This document shows positions 16,949 through 26,059 of a DNA stretch of 53,953 bases, one piece after another. The stretch is from Methanococcoides seepicolus. GTDB taxonomy: Archaea > Halobacteriota > Methanosarcinia > Methanosarcinales > Methanosarcinaceae. Position numbers and translations under genes: made by a program. Numbering within the stretch: position 1 is the first letter of the stretch; each line of letters begins with the position of its first letter. A model generated the notes under the pieces. That model was not told where the DNA came from. It searched no databases and was given only the letters and a program-made list of their open reading frames with translations. The DNA lies in contig NZ_JAGSOI010000011.1 in the NCBI RefSeq assembly GCF_023684405.1, forward strand, positions 1 to 53,953, read 5' to 3'.

Positions 16949-17356
16949 TCACTCACCATTCTCCCCTACCGGAGTTTCACGTGCTAACATGTCCGGAGTG
17001 TACAATAATTCTTCATGGGTCAATCTGATCACACCAGTTGTGTAGACCTTTGTGCTTGAAAGCGCATCTTTTGGACACTGATCGATACAAAGACCACAGA
17101 ACATACAGTGGCTAATATCGATAGCAGGGAACCATCTTGTTTTGTCACTGCCTTTGCTGACCCTTGCCCTTACGATCTTGATCGCACTGTTGGGGCAGGT
17201 GTTTGCGCAAATACCACAGCCTATACATTTACTTTTATCAAGTTTTTGAAGCCCTCTGAACCTGTCAGGTAATTCGGTGGGCACCTCAGGATACCTTCTG
17301 GTAATAGGGGGCTTGTAGATATTCTTAACAGCTCTAACAATATTTTTCAATACCAT
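16949..17356 (-). CDS. fpoI: F420H2 dehydrogenase iron-sulfur subunit FpoI
   Basis: 135 residues, homologue of NuoI. Two [4Fe-4S] motifs are present: CIGCGICANTCP (44-55) and CMFCGLCIDQCP (84-95), each with all four cysteines. They pass electrons from the FpoF input module to FpoB. The N-terminal amphipathic stretch (1-25) should lie on the membrane, as in complex I. It begins four bases after fpoH. Confidence 0.96.
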   Translation of the reverse strand: MVLKNIVRAVKNIYKPPITRRYPEVPTELPDRFRGLQKLDKSKCIGCGICANTCPNSAIKIVRARVSKGSDKTRWFPAIDISHCMFCGLCIDQCPKDALSSTKVYTTGVIRLTHEELLYTPDMLARETPVGENGE

Positions 17357-17360
17357 GGTA

Positions 17361-18395
17361 TCACATTCCCAGGTAAATACCCAGCATTATTGCCCATCCG
17401 AGGTTCAATAATGAAAGTGGGAGAAGTCTTTTCCAGCTCAGGTCAACAACCTGATCGATCCTGAACCTTGGAACAGCCCATCTAAGCATGATGATGGTCA
17501 GTATAACAAGAGCAACCTTCAACAGATAGAATAATGTTGGAAGGAAAAATCCAAGTATCGTGACATTTGTCAGGAATGAAGGGAGGTTCCAGCCACCGAG
17601 GAACAACAATACAACAAGCATTGAACCAAGGATCAGGTGGATATATTCAGCAAAGAAACCAAGGCCGAATCTCATACCAGTATATTCTGTGATCCATCCT
17701 GCGACCAGTTCTTCTTCAGATTCGTTCTGATCGAACGGAAGACGACCCATATCGGCCATCAATGCAATAAAGAACACGATGAATCCGAGAGGTTGAAGGA
17801 ATATGAACCAGATAGGGCTCTGTGCCTGTGCTATCTCAATAATGTTCAATGAACCTACCATTACAGCCACACTGACTATAGTGATACCGAGTGGAACTTC
17901 ATATCCGATCATCCTTGCAAAGTTCCTGAAAGCACCAAGAAGTGAATACTTGTTGTTGGAACTGTATGCATACATGAAAGCACCGATAATAGAGATCGAA
18001 GACACTGCTTCAATATAAAGAATACTTATATCCATCTCAGTACCCACGATCGGGTACTCGACACCGTTGACAAAAACTGCACCGAATGGAATTGCGACAA
18101 GCATCATGAACACTGAGCCCATGAGCACGATCGGTGCTGATACGAACAGTAAGCGATCTGCTTTCGATGGGATCAGATCTTCTTTGGTCATCAGCTTGAT
18201 AGCATCGGCTACAAGCTGGAATATACCAAATGGACCTACATATTTAGGACCAAGCCTGAACTGAATATCGCCTGATAGTTTACGTTCGAACCAGACAACT
18301 AACATGGCACCGCCGAAGACCACACCGATCAGACAAAGACCGAGCAGAGTGCGAACCCAGGGATTGAAAAGAATATCTATAACTTCTGAAGACAT
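17361..18395 (-). CDS. fpoH: F420H2 dehydrogenase membrane subunit FpoH
   Basis: 344 residues, eight helices, homologue of NuoH/ND1, which joins the peripheral arm to the membrane and helps form the methanophenazine site. Signature segments are FERKLSGDIQFRLGPKYVGP and MADMGRLPFDQNESEEELVA, the latter with the acidic cluster essential in NuoH. I chose the ATG at 18395, five bases after AGGTGA; an ATG at 18398 and a GTG at 18404 are alternatives, the latter overlapping the fpoD stop. Confidence 0.94.
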   Translation of the reverse strand: MSSEVIDILFNPWVRTLLGLCLIGVVFGGAMLVVWFERKLSGDIQFRLGPKYVGPFGIFQLVADAIKLMTKEDLIPSKADRLLFVSAPIVLMGSVFMMLVAIPFGAVFVNGVEYPIVGTEMDISILYIEAVSSISIIGAFMYAYSSNNKYSLLGAFRNFARMIGYEVPLGITIVSVAVMVGSLNIIEIAQAQSPIWFIFLQPLGFIVFFIALMADMGRLPFDQNESEEELVAGWITEYTGMRFGLGFFAEYIHLILGSMLVVLLFLGGWNLPSFLTNVTILGFFLPTLFYLLKVALVILTIIMLRWAVPRFRIDQVVDLSWKRLLPLSLLNLGWAIMLGIYLGM

Positions 18396-18400
18396 CATGA

Positions 18401-19525
18401 TCACCTGTCCGCCTCACTTGTACATCCGTCCATACTACCTGCAATTGCAGCCACATCAGCAAGAGTAGTGCCTTTTATCAGTGGAGGCAATGCCTGCATT
18501 GTTGGATATACCGGTCCCCTTATCTTTACACGATATGGTTTGTCAGAACCATCTGATACCATATAGAATCCCATTTCTCCACGCGGATCTTCTACCCTGT
18601 GGAAAACATCTCCTTCAGGAACTCTCATCACAGGGGTCCTTACACCGTATGATGAATCCTCAAAGAAGAGAGGACCGTTTGGCATCTGATCAAGACATTG
18701 TTCGATTATGTACATGCTCTCAAGCATTTCTTCGAGCCTCACATTGATACGGGCTGCGATATCACCGTCAGTAGCTGTACATACTTTGAAATCAAGGTCC
18801 TTGTAAACAAGATAAGGCTCATCTTTCCTTATATCGAAAGCGACACCTGTTGCACGAAGTGCTGGTCCTGATAGCCCAAGGTCCCTTGCGGTCTTTGCTT
18901 CAAGAATACCGACACCGAAACAACGCTGTTTGTAGATCTCATCATGATTGAACAACCTTTCATAATCGGCGATCTGTTCCCTGAGACTTGCGAACACGGC
19001 TGCAGATCTTTCCTTGAATCCTTCAGGAAGATCGTCACGTACACCACCAAACCTGAGGAAGGTGTGTGTAATACGTGCTCCTGTCACCATGTCCATCAAA
19101 GAAAGAATATCTTCCCTCTCCTTGATCGTATACATGAACATTGATACGAAACCAATGAACGCGCCGAACTCACCCATTCCAAGAAGGTGGCTCTGTAATC
19201 TTGACAGTTCTTCAACAATAACCCTGATATACTGGGATCTTTCAGGAACTTCAATGTCTGCAAGTTTTTCAACAGCACCAACATAAGCCTCTTCGTTTGT
19301 CATTGCTGTAAGATAACAGATCCTGTCAACGATAGGTATGCCTTGAAGGTACGTTTTGTTTTCTAAGATCTTTTCAATACCCTTGTGAATAAATCCCAAC
19401 TCGATATCAGCATCGACCACGGTTTCACCTTTAAGTTTCAGGTTTAACCTAAATGGTCCTGGTTGCATCGGATGTTGAGGTCCAAGGTGAACGATCATTT
19501 CTGATGGGCCAACTGTTTCATCCAT
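18401..19525 (-). CDS. fpoD: F420H2 dehydrogenase subunit FpoD
   Basis: 374 residues, homologue of NuoD (49-kDa subunit), related to the hydrogenase large subunit but without the nickel ligands. Near the N-terminus lies HLGPQHPMQPGPFRL, which in complex I helps form the quinone pocket. The start is the ATG at 19525, with GAGGGT seven bases upstream; an upstream in-frame start at 19576 would run into fpoC and is rejected. Fused NuoCD forms exist elsewhere; here C and D are separate. Confidence 0.96.
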   Translation of the reverse strand: MDETVGPSEMIVHLGPQHPMQPGPFRLNLKLKGETVVDADIELGFIHKGIEKILENKTYLQGIPIVDRICYLTAMTNEEAYVGAVEKLADIEVPERSQYIRVIVEELSRLQSHLLGMGEFGAFIGFVSMFMYTIKEREDILSLMDMVTGARITHTFLRFGGVRDDLPEGFKERSAAVFASLREQIADYERLFNHDEIYKQRCFGVGILEAKTARDLGLSGPALRATGVAFDIRKDEPYLVYKDLDFKVCTATDGDIAARINVRLEEMLESMYIIEQCLDQMPNGPLFFEDSSYGVRTPVMRVPEGDVFHRVEDPRGEMGFYMVSDGSDKPYRVKIRGPVYPTMQALPPLIKGTTLADVAAIAGSMDGCTSEADR

Positions 19526-19535
19526 ATTTATACCC

Positions 19536-20012
19536 TCACACCAAATTTCTGGCAGTTCTGTTCGGGAAGCCTTCATAATCCTTTCTCAAAGGCCAATCTC
19601 CCATCAATTCATCTGGAAGGACCAGAGGTTTGAGGTAGGGATGATTGTTAAATTTAACACCGAACAGTTCGTATGTTTCTCTTTCATACCAATTTGCATT
19701 CCAATAAACAGGAACTATAGACTCGATCTCCGGAGCATCACGAGGAAGCTTAACTTTGATGGTCATTAGAACAGAGTGATCATATGAACCAATATGATAG
19801 ACCACCACGATCTCGTTCCTTTTAGGATAATCTACAGCAGTCTCGCTTGAGAGATGATCAAATAAAAGTTCATCTTTCATGTACTGGCAGACTTCCACGA
19901 TCTTTTCCGGTTCCAGATAAGCAGAGACCCTGATATCAGAATCCACTTTTGCATCCACGAGGGAGTCCTGGAACTTATTAACCAATGAATCAATAATGCT
20001 TTTTGCATCCAT
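19536..20012 (-). CDS. fpoC: F420H2 dehydrogenase subunit FpoC
   Basis: 158 residues, homologue of NuoC (30-kDa subunit), a structural part of the hydrophilic arm. The family signature is in ANWYERETYELFGVKFNNHP (about 107-126), followed by the conserved LPDELMGDWPLRKDYEG. GAGGTGATCAC precedes the ATG, nine bases after the fpoB stop. Confidence 0.95.
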   Translation of the reverse strand: MDAKSIIDSLVNKFQDSLVDAKVDSDIRVSAYLEPEKIVEVCQYMKDELLFDHLSSETAVDYPKRNEIVVVYHIGSYDHSVLMTIKVKLPRDAPEIESIVPVYWNANWYERETYELFGVKFNNHPYLKPLVLPDELMGDWPLRKDYEGFPNRTARNLV

Positions 20013-20021
20013 GTGATCACC

Positions 20022-20576
20022 TCAATAATCCGTCCCATGGTCCTTCTTGGCCATGATCTTCTTCTGAAGCTCAATGAATCCCTGAAGCAGGGCTTCCGGC
20101 CTTGGCGGACATCCTGGAATAAAAACATCTATAGGGAACATTTTATCGATGTTCTGCACTGTGCTGTAAGATTCATAGAAAGGACCACCACTAATAGAGC
20201 AGTCACCCATGCAAATTACCCACTTTGGTGCAGCCATCTGTTCCCAGAGCGTATTAAGAGCAGGAAGGTATTTCTTTGTCACATATCCACTAATGATCAT
20301 GACATCTGCAGCCCTTGGGGAATTACGTGGTATAATACCGAACCTGTCAGTATCATAGTGTGCACAACCTGTAGCGATCATTTCCACACCACAACAACCC
20401 ATTGGCTGGGTCAGGAACCACAGAGAGTTCTTCCTACCCCAGTTAATTACATCCTGGGCCTTTGTCTTTTTCAAGAATTCAGTGATAGCCATGGAAGTGG
20501 TGGTGATTACACCGGGGACCTCTTCCACATACTCCTCCTGATTCCCTACTGTTTCGTTATCGTTTAATTCATCCAT
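20022..20576 (-). CDS. fpoB: F420H2 dehydrogenase subunit FpoB (N2 cluster)
   Basis: 184 residues, homologue of NuoB (PSST). All four ligands of the terminal [4Fe-4S] cluster N2 are present: the tandem Cys61-Cys62 in PMGCCGVEM, Cys126 in MGDCSISGG and Cys156 in PGCPPRPEALL. This centre hands electrons to methanophenazine. The start overlaps the fpoA stop region by 13 bases, suggesting translational coupling. Confidence 0.97.
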   Translation of the reverse strand: MDELNDNETVGNQEEYVEEVPGVITTTSMAITEFLKKTKAQDVINWGRKNSLWFLTQPMGCCGVEMIATGCAHYDTDRFGIIPRNSPRAADVMIISGYVTKKYLPALNTLWEQMAAPKWVICMGDCSISGGPFYESYSTVQNIDKMFPIDVFIPGCPPRPEALLQGFIELQKKIMAKKDHGTDY

Positions 20577-20959
20577 TTAAGAGCACCCTTCTTCCATAAG
20601 TATGCATATCCGAACAACAGAACAAAAATGAAGATAAGCATCTCAACGATCGCTGTTACCATATCGACAGAGGTACCCTGATAGATCATTGCCCATGGGT
20701 ACAGGAAAAGAACTTCGATATCGAACAGAACAAATGCTATCGCATAAAGATAATACTCAACATTGAACTGTATTCGCGCATCTCCTAACGGATCTGAACC
20801 ACATTCATAGGTCGTGTATTTGTTAGGTGATTTGCTTCTGGGGCTTACCAACTTAACCATAGCCATCGTTGCCGGAGGCATCAGAAGCGAAACAACAAGA
20901 AACACAGCAACCGGAATGTAACTATTGATAATACTGCTACTATCGATTATTACTGACAT
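20564..20959 (-). CDS. fpoA: F420H2 dehydrogenase membrane subunit FpoA
   Basis: 131 residues with three membrane helices, homologue of NuoA/ND3. The conserved loop YECGSDPLGDARIQFNVEYY lies at about 51-70; its cysteine marks the flexible loop near the quinone site in complex I. First gene of the operon, with CAGGTGATTCA before the ATG. FpoF, the F420H2-oxidising subunit, is not in this window; in Methanosarcina it is encoded elsewhere. Confidence 0.96.
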   Translation of the reverse strand: MSVIIDSSSIINSYIPVAVFLVVSLLMPPATMAMVKLVSPRSKSPNKYTTYECGSDPLGDARIQFNVEYYLYAIAFVLFDIEVLFLYPWAMIYQGTSVDMVTAIVEMLIFIFVLLFGYAYLWKKGALKWMN

Positions 20960-20999
20960 TGAATCACCTGAAGATTAATAATCGTAGATATAGTATTCT

Positions 21000-21012
21000 C
21001 TATATAACTATT
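21000..21012 (-). promoter_or_regulatory. probable TATA box of the fpo operon
   Basis: On the minus strand AAATAGTTATATAGA lies about 45 bases upstream of the fpoA ATG, giving a predicted transcription start near 20980 and a leader of about 20 bases that includes the CAGGTGA site. This is the only TATA-like element I see before fpoA. Confidence 0.5.
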
Positions 21013-21201
21013 TCCAAAAAACACACATTCATAACAAAACATGACGAAATATTAACAGGAGAAGAATAGAAGGACTGTGCGGATTTTGAATAGAAATTTA
21101 GCAGAAAAACGCAGATTTAAACTTATTACAAGTACCAAAAGTACGTATTCAGTAAAATTTAAAAAAGTCAAAGAAAGCAGGATATACCTGCTTTACAAAT
21201 A

Positions 21202-21708
21202 TCAGATCATCTTTGGAGAGTAATACTTCTTGACCATTTCGCCACAATTGGAACAAGTTATCACAAGCCACTCACCCACTTCTTCAGTTTCATACATATC
21301 AAAGATTGAGGAATCACAGCTCGGACAAGTGTAATATTCCTTGAAATAATAATGATAGAACTGTGGCGTCTTCTCAAGCCAATCAAGCACCTCATGCATT
21401 CGTTCAAAATAACGCTGCTTTGAGGGCGTCTTAGTCTCATGAAGAGCATCATCTGCCCGTTCAGAAGCATCTACAGTATACTTGTGTGATTTAGAGAGGA
21501 TCTTCTTGTAATCACTCACATATCGACTAGTGCTATCAAGATAGTGCAGATAGCCTTCATGCGCCTTCGGTTTTGTAGCATCACTCACCGTTTTCATGAA
21601 ATACTCGCTCATCACATCTTCCATGATATCGGCACAGGAGGTACAGATATTATAGCCCTCATATTGCTTGAAATCCTGATCCTCCCCACAGATCACGCAT
21701 TTTTCCAT
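21202..21708 (-). CDS. two-zinc-ribbon protein, unknown function
   Basis: 168 residues. An N-terminal ribbon uses CVICG (4-8) with CTSC (22-25); a C-terminal ribbon uses CPSC (about 127-130) and CSNCG (about 151-155). Between them is a helical, charged region rich in Tyr and Lys. I recognise no family. The ends resemble nucleic-acid- or protein-binding zinc ribbons. GGGGG precedes the ATG. A separate unit from fpo, with 240 bases between. Confidence 0.6.
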   Translation of the reverse strand: MEKCVICGEDQDFKQYEGYNICTSCADIMEDVMSEYFMKTVSDATKPKAHEGYLHYLDSTSRYVSDYKKILSKSHKYTVDASERADDALHETKTPSKQRYFERMHEVLDWLEKTPQFYHYYFKEYYTCPSCDSSIFDMYETEEVGEWLVITCSNCGEMVKKYYSPKMI

Positions 21709-21731
21709 TTAAAAACCCCCTTTGGATCAGT

Positions 21732-22151
21732 TCATTTTACAAGAACAGGTTTCATAGCTTCCCTTGTGAACATGATAGGGAAGACATTCAATACCCCAAG
21801 CAGGTCCCCTGCCCTAACCTTCCCGGTCTCCTGTCCGAATACATAAGCATGATTGATGGTACGCGGACTTTCAACAAGGCAATTCCCTTCCTTTGAAGAG
21901 ACCTTCAGAACGGAAGCGACTGCATGATAAGTGAACGCACATGGAATTGCAAGTGTGTCAGCATCCAATGTGACTTCCTTAATTGCGATCTTCTTATATT
22001 CGCCAGCACGAAGTTCCAGGTCCTCATCAGATATCACCATCTTCCACTTTGCGCGGGTGGCGATAGTAAATTCATAAGGCGCAGCCTTGAACTTCTTCGA
22101 AACCATTTCACCGTCTTTACGAGCTACTACTTGTATAGTTTCCGTGGACAT
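21732..22151 (-). CDS. DUF22-like archaeal protein
   Basis: 139 residues. The sequence has the features I associate with the archaeal DUF22 family: a small beta-rich domain with the LRAGEYKKIAIKEVTLDADT segment and a C-terminal KVRAGDLLGVLNVFPIMF. The function is unknown. I chose the ATG at 22151, preceded by GGTGATATAC, over an in-frame ATG at 22178 without a ribosome-binding site. It ends 23 bases before the zinc-ribbon gene and may be cotranscribed with it. Confidence 0.6.
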   Translation of the reverse strand: MSTETIQVVARKDGEMVSKKFKAAPYEFTIATRAKWKMVISDEDLELRAGEYKKIAIKEVTLDADTLAIPCAFTYHAVASVLKVSSKEGNCLVESPRTINHAYVFGQETGKVRAGDLLGVLNVFPIMFTREAMKPVLVK

Positions 22152-22179
22152 GTATATCACCAAAGTATAATCTGACATA

Positions 22180-22431
22180 TTACTATAAAAGGATTGTCAT
22201 TATTGATAATGATAATTAGAGTACATTGCCAAATACAAAACAGACCAACAAAAAAACTATACGCCCACACATAATAGTACAATAAAGATAGAACGCATCA
22301 GTATTAATACATTGCTTATGTTACAGGACACACATAAGACAACATCAAAATATTGTATTACACTTCCATAAATTAGAACAAAATACTTTTACTATTAAGG
22401 AACTAAAAGAACTCCAACTCGAGGAAGATTC
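22180..22431. other. intergenic stretch between divergent units
   Basis: A+T-rich, 250 bases, no ORF worth reporting. It must carry the promoters for the DUF22 gene (minus) and the ferredoxin-flavoprotein pair (plus). Several TATA-like stretches exist and I cannot pick between them. Confidence 0.4.
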
Positions 22432-22593
22432 ATGAAGATCAACGACAACTGTGTTGGATGCGGCCAATGTACAGCATTTTGTAAAATAGATGCAATCATC
22501 GTAAAAAGTAAGGCACACATCACCGATACATGTGTAAATTGTGGCGTATGTGCAACATATTGCCCCATGAAAGCGATTGAGGCAGATGAATGA
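22432..22593 (+). CDS. small 2[4Fe-4S] ferredoxin
   Basis: 53 residues. Two clusters of cysteines are visible: CVGCGQCTAFC (7-17) and CVNCGVCATYCP (34-45). The first motif lacks the usual proline after the fourth cysteine (FCKID). GAGGAAGATTC precedes the ATG. Its stop overlaps the start of the next gene (ATGA), so the ferredoxin is probably made with, and reduces or oxidises, the flavoprotein that follows. It is too short to be seen in a 60-residue ORF screen. Confidence 0.9.
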   Translation: MKINDNCVGCGQCTAFCKIDAIIVKSKAHITDTCVNCGVCATYCPMKAIEADE

Positions 22594-23867
22594 AGGCCAT
22601 CGTTATCGGATCCGGACTGGGAGGGTTGCTCAGCGCAGCCAAACTATCCGGAGCAGGTTATGAAGTAGAAGTGTTCGAACGCCTCGCAATGATCGGAGGA
22701 AGGTTCACGAACTTCAACATCAACGGTTATCAATTGACCACCGGCGCACTTCACATGCTACCCCATGGACCAACCGGACCACTTGCACACCTTATCAAAG
22801 AAGTCAATGCCGATGTCATTATTGAAAGACAGGATGATACCGCTTTCATGAGAATACATGAAGACCTTGAGAAAGGAATATACAAAGATGTCCCATTTGG
22901 GAAGTTCGGTTCGACCTTTTCAGCATGGAACCGCATAAAACTTGCATTATTATTACTCTCGACCAGAAAATGGTCACCTAAAAACTGCTCTTTTGGAGAA
23001 TGGATAACAAAGAACCTTAACATGCCCATTGCCCATCAGATGGCAGACTCGTTCTGTGGCTGGGCACTGAGCCTGAAAGCAGCAGATACCCCAGTAGAAG
23101 AGGCCTTTGAGATATTCGAGAACCTCTATCGACACGGAGGCCCGGGAGTCCCGATAGGCGGCTGTAAAGCAGTCACCGATGCCCTTGCAGACGTTGTAAG
23201 GAGAAACGGCGGGAGCATAGAGACAAAAACAGAGGTCACAGAGATATTGGTGGAGAACGGAAAAGCCGTTGGCGTGCTAATTGATGGACAAAAGCACATG
23301 GCAGACATCGTCATCAGCAACATTGGACACCCATTCACAAATGACCTTTGCAAAGATGCACCCACCACAACCCAATATGAGCAATACCTTGACAAGATAA
23401 GAACGATAAACCCCTCTGCCGGAGTGAAGATATGTCTTGCTGCCAATGAACCTCTCATAGGTCATGGAGGAGTGCTTTTCACGCCATCGGCAAAAAGGGT
23501 CAATGGTATCAATGAGGTCACTAACATCGACCCGAACCTCGCACCCCCGGGAAAACATCTGGTCATGGCACACCAGACAGTGCAATGGGACAGGATACCC
23601 TACCTCGAAGAAGAGATCGACATGGGGATAGCGGACCTCGAAAGAATATTCCCGAACAAGGACTACGAGATAATTCTCGCACAATCATATTACGACGGCT
23701 GGCCTGTCAACAGGTCTTCATCAGGAACCGATATTGGCAATACCACTCCGATAGAAGGACTGTATGTGGTCGGAGATGGTGCAAAGGGCAAAGGTGGGAT
23801 CGAGGTGGAAGGGGTCGCCCTTGGTGTCAAAAATACAATGAACATCATTTTAGGCGAAGGAAATTGA
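22590..23867 (+). CDS. FAD-dependent oxidoreductase, phytoene desaturase-like
   Basis: 425 residues. The dinucleotide-binding motif GSGLGGLLSAAKL (7-19) and the MIGGRFTNF segment (34-42), followed by the C-terminal IEGLYVVGDGAKGKGGIEVEG FAD-contact region, are those of the phytoene desaturase / amine oxidase superfamily. Methanosarcinales members are uncharacterised; plausible substrates are isoprenoid chains of lipids or methanophenazine (inference). The ATGA overlap with the ferredoxin gene suggests a ferredoxin-linked reaction. A T-rich terminator follows at about 23880-23900. Confidence 0.8.
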   Translation: MKAIVIGSGLGGLLSAAKLSGAGYEVEVFERLAMIGGRFTNFNINGYQLTTGALHMLPHGPTGPLAHLIKEVNADVIIERQDDTAFMRIHEDLEKGIYKDVPFGKFGSTFSAWNRIKLALLLLSTRKWSPKNCSFGEWITKNLNMPIAHQMADSFCGWALSLKAADTPVEEAFEIFENLYRHGGPGVPIGGCKAVTDALADVVRRNGGSIETKTEVTEILVENGKAVGVLIDGQKHMADIVISNIGHPFTNDLCKDAPTTTQYEQYLDKIRTINPSAGVKICLAANEPLIGHGGVLFTPSAKRVNGINEVTNIDPNLAPPGKHLVMAHQTVQWDRIPYLEEEIDMGIADLERIFPNKDYEIILAQSYYDGWPVNRSSSGTDIGNTTPIEGLYVVGDGAKGKGGIEVEGVALGVKNTMNIILGEGN

Positions 23868-23875
23868 TCATTTCG

Positions 23876-23902
23876 CCCGTTCCTTTTTTATTATTTATTT
23901 TC
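23876..23902 (+). terminator. T-rich terminator after the flavoprotein gene
   Basis: TCCTTTTTTTATTATTTATTTT, a run typical of archaeal intrinsic termination, starts about ten bases after the stop codon. No strong hairpin is needed in archaea. Confidence 0.5.
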
Positions 23903-24000
23903 AGGCAATTTCAAGAATATTAGATAGTTCCCAACAAAAATCTATTAGTTGGAACCTTCAATTAAGCTTATGTACTAAATCCTTCATTCATTGACCAATT

Positions 24001-24993
24001 ATGCCCGAATTTGTGACATTCTCGCGCAATGTTTTCATTCCTGTTACCAATATTTGCAGGAACCATTGCGGCTACTGCACCTTTAGGCGCGATGCCGGAC
24101 ATCCTGAAGCCCGCCTAATGAACATATCAGAGATAAGGCAGATCCTTGAAAAAGGAGAAAAGGCAGGATGTACTGAAGCCCTTTTTGTTTTTGGAGAATA
24201 TGCTGAAGAAGTTCCGGAATATCTACTGGAACTTGAAAAGCTTGGATATTCCAGCACTGTTGAGTATGTCGCGGACCTTTGCGAGCTTGCTATAGAAATA
24301 GGACTACTGCCGCATACCAATGCCGGCATCCTTACCCAGCATGAGCTCGAGATATTAAAGCCTTTGAACATAAGCATGGGCCTTATGCTGGAAACCACTG
24401 CTGAACTGAAAGCACATTCCGAATCTCCTGGAAAAGCCCCATCCACCCGCATAGAGATGATAAGGACCGCCGGAAAGTTACAGATACCATTCACCACAGG
24501 CATACTGGTGGGTATCGGGGAAACAAAGGCTGACCGCAAACGTTCACTCAATGTCATTGCGGATATGCACAGGGAATTCGGACACATACAGGAAGTCATA
24601 ATCCAGAACTTCATGCCAAAACCTGACACCCCAATGGCAGACCATGCCCCACCATCAAAAGAAGAAATGATAGAAACCGTTTCCATTGCAAGGGAAATAC
24701 TACCGGATGATGTTGCAGTTCAGGTCGCGCCAAACCTTATCGACCCATATATATTGATAAAAGCAGGCGCATCTGACCTTGGAGGAGTATCCCCCACAAC
24801 CATTGACTGGATAAATCCGGAAGCTGAGTGGCCGGATGTCATCGAGCTTCAAAGGATGACAAAAGAAATAGAACTTAGAGAAAGATTGCCCATATACCCA
24901 CAGCATATAAAGAAAGGATGGTACAGCAGCAACCTTTCCGACCTGATAGAAACACTTACTGATAAAAACGGATTTAAGAGGAAGCAGCAATGA
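24001..24993 (+). CDS. cofG: 7,8-didemethyl-8-hydroxy-5-deazariboflavin synthase, CofG subunit
   Basis: 330 residues, radical SAM enzyme of the F420 pathway. With CofH it builds the deazaflavin ring Fo. The cluster motif is Cys19-x3-Cys23-x2-Cys26 (NICRNHCGYCTF). GIGETKADR and PNLIDPYILIKAGASDLGG are CofG signatures. The ATG lacks a Shine-Dalgarno sequence, so the mRNA may be leaderless. Start of a tight four-gene operon, since CofH begins inside its last codons. Confidence 0.95.
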   Translation: MPEFVTFSRNVFIPVTNICRNHCGYCTFRRDAGHPEARLMNISEIRQILEKGEKAGCTEALFVFGEYAEEVPEYLLELEKLGYSSTVEYVADLCELAIEIGLLPHTNAGILTQHELEILKPLNISMGLMLETTAELKAHSESPGKAPSTRIEMIRTAGKLQIPFTTGILVGIGETKADRKRSLNVIADMHREFGHIQEVIIQNFMPKPDTPMADHAPPSKEEMIETVSIAREILPDDVAVQVAPNLIDPYILIKAGASDLGGVSPTTIDWINPEAEWPDVIELQRMTKEIELRERLPIYPQHIKKGWYSSNLSDLIETLTDKNGFKRKQQ

Positions 24994-26057
24994 TCCCCGA
25001 AGATATCTTAGAAAGAGCATATCAGGGTACTACTACCAAAGAAGATGCTCTTACCCTACTGAAAATAAAACCCTTTGAACTGTTCGCACTTGCAGACCAG
25101 ATCAGAGCTGAAACCGTTGGAGATAACGTCACCTACATCATCAACCGTAACATCAATTTCACGGACATATGCATCGGAACATGTGGTTTCTGTGCATTCA
25201 AAGATAAAAAAGGATATCTACTCTCCATTGACCAGATAAAGGAAAAAATAAAGGAAGCCCATGTTTCCGGTGCGACCGAAGTCTGCATCCAGGGTGGATT
25301 GCTACCTAATGCAGATATAGACCTCTATATTGATATTCTCAGAGCGGTCAAGTCCGAATATCCACACCTCCACACCCACTGCTTCTCCCCAATGGAGATC
25401 AATCATGCTGCAAGGGCCAGCGGTCTTTCAGTCGAAGAAACACTGAAAAAGCTCAAGGATAACGGATTGAACACAATGCCCGGAACCGCAGCGGAAATTC
25501 TTGTAGACAAAGTACGAAAGATCATCTGCCCGGACAAGTTAACAAGACAGGAATGGATAGACACTGTGACCCTTGCCCACAATATAGGAATTCAGACCAC
25601 TGCAACAATGATGTACGGCCACGTGGATACGTGGGAGGACAGGATCGACCACATCCTCACCATCAGGGAAATTCAGAAGGAGACAGGCGGCTTCTCTGAG
25701 TTCGTACCCCTTTCGTTCATGCCTTACAATAACCCCATAGGCGAGAAAATGCTGGAAGAAGGCAGATTCATGAACACCGGTATAGACGACCTAAAGGTCT
25801 ATGCCATTGCACGCATATTGCTCAATACGCACATCGACAACATACAGACAAGCTGGGTTAAACTTGGAAAGAAGCTTGCACAAATAGCGCTGTCCTGTGG
25901 TGCGAACGACATGGGTGGCACGCTCATGGAAGAAAGTATTTCAAGATCAGCAGGAGCATTCAGTGGAGAAGTCATCTCTGTGGAAGAACTGGAATGGATC
26001 ATAAGGGCCACAGAAAGGACACCAGTTCAGAGAGACACCCTTTACAGGAGCATATGA
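24990..26057 (+). CDS. cofH: Fo synthase subunit CofH, first copy
   Basis: 355 residues, radical SAM. CofH condenses tyrosine with the ribityl-uracil precursor to give the intermediate CofG uses. The cluster motif is Cys61-x3-Cys65-x2-Cys68 (ICIGTCGFCAFKDKKGY). CSPME and GTAAEILVDKVRKIICPDK are family hallmarks. The start ATG overlaps the cofG stop (ATGA). Adjacent to a second cofH copy (next entry). Confidence 0.95.
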   Translation: MIPEDILERAYQGTTTKEDALTLLKIKPFELFALADQIRAETVGDNVTYIINRNINFTDICIGTCGFCAFKDKKGYLLSIDQIKEKIKEAHVSGATEVCIQGGLLPNADIDLYIDILRAVKSEYPHLHTHCFSPMEINHAARASGLSVEETLKKLKDNGLNTMPGTAAEILVDKVRKIICPDKLTRQEWIDTVTLAHNIGIQTTATMMYGHVDTWEDRIDHILTIREIQKETGGFSEFVPLSFMPYNNPIGEKMLEEGRFMNTGIDDLKVYAIARILLNTHIDNIQTSWVKLGKKLAQIALSCGANDMGGTLMEESISRSAGAFSGEVISVEELEWIIRATERTPVQRDTLYRSI

Positions 26058-26059
26058 TA

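Noticed and set aside
19526-19576. Upstream start for fpoD adding 17 residues
   Set aside because: It would overlap the end of fpoC, and the ATG at 19525 has a good ribosome-binding site and family-typical length.
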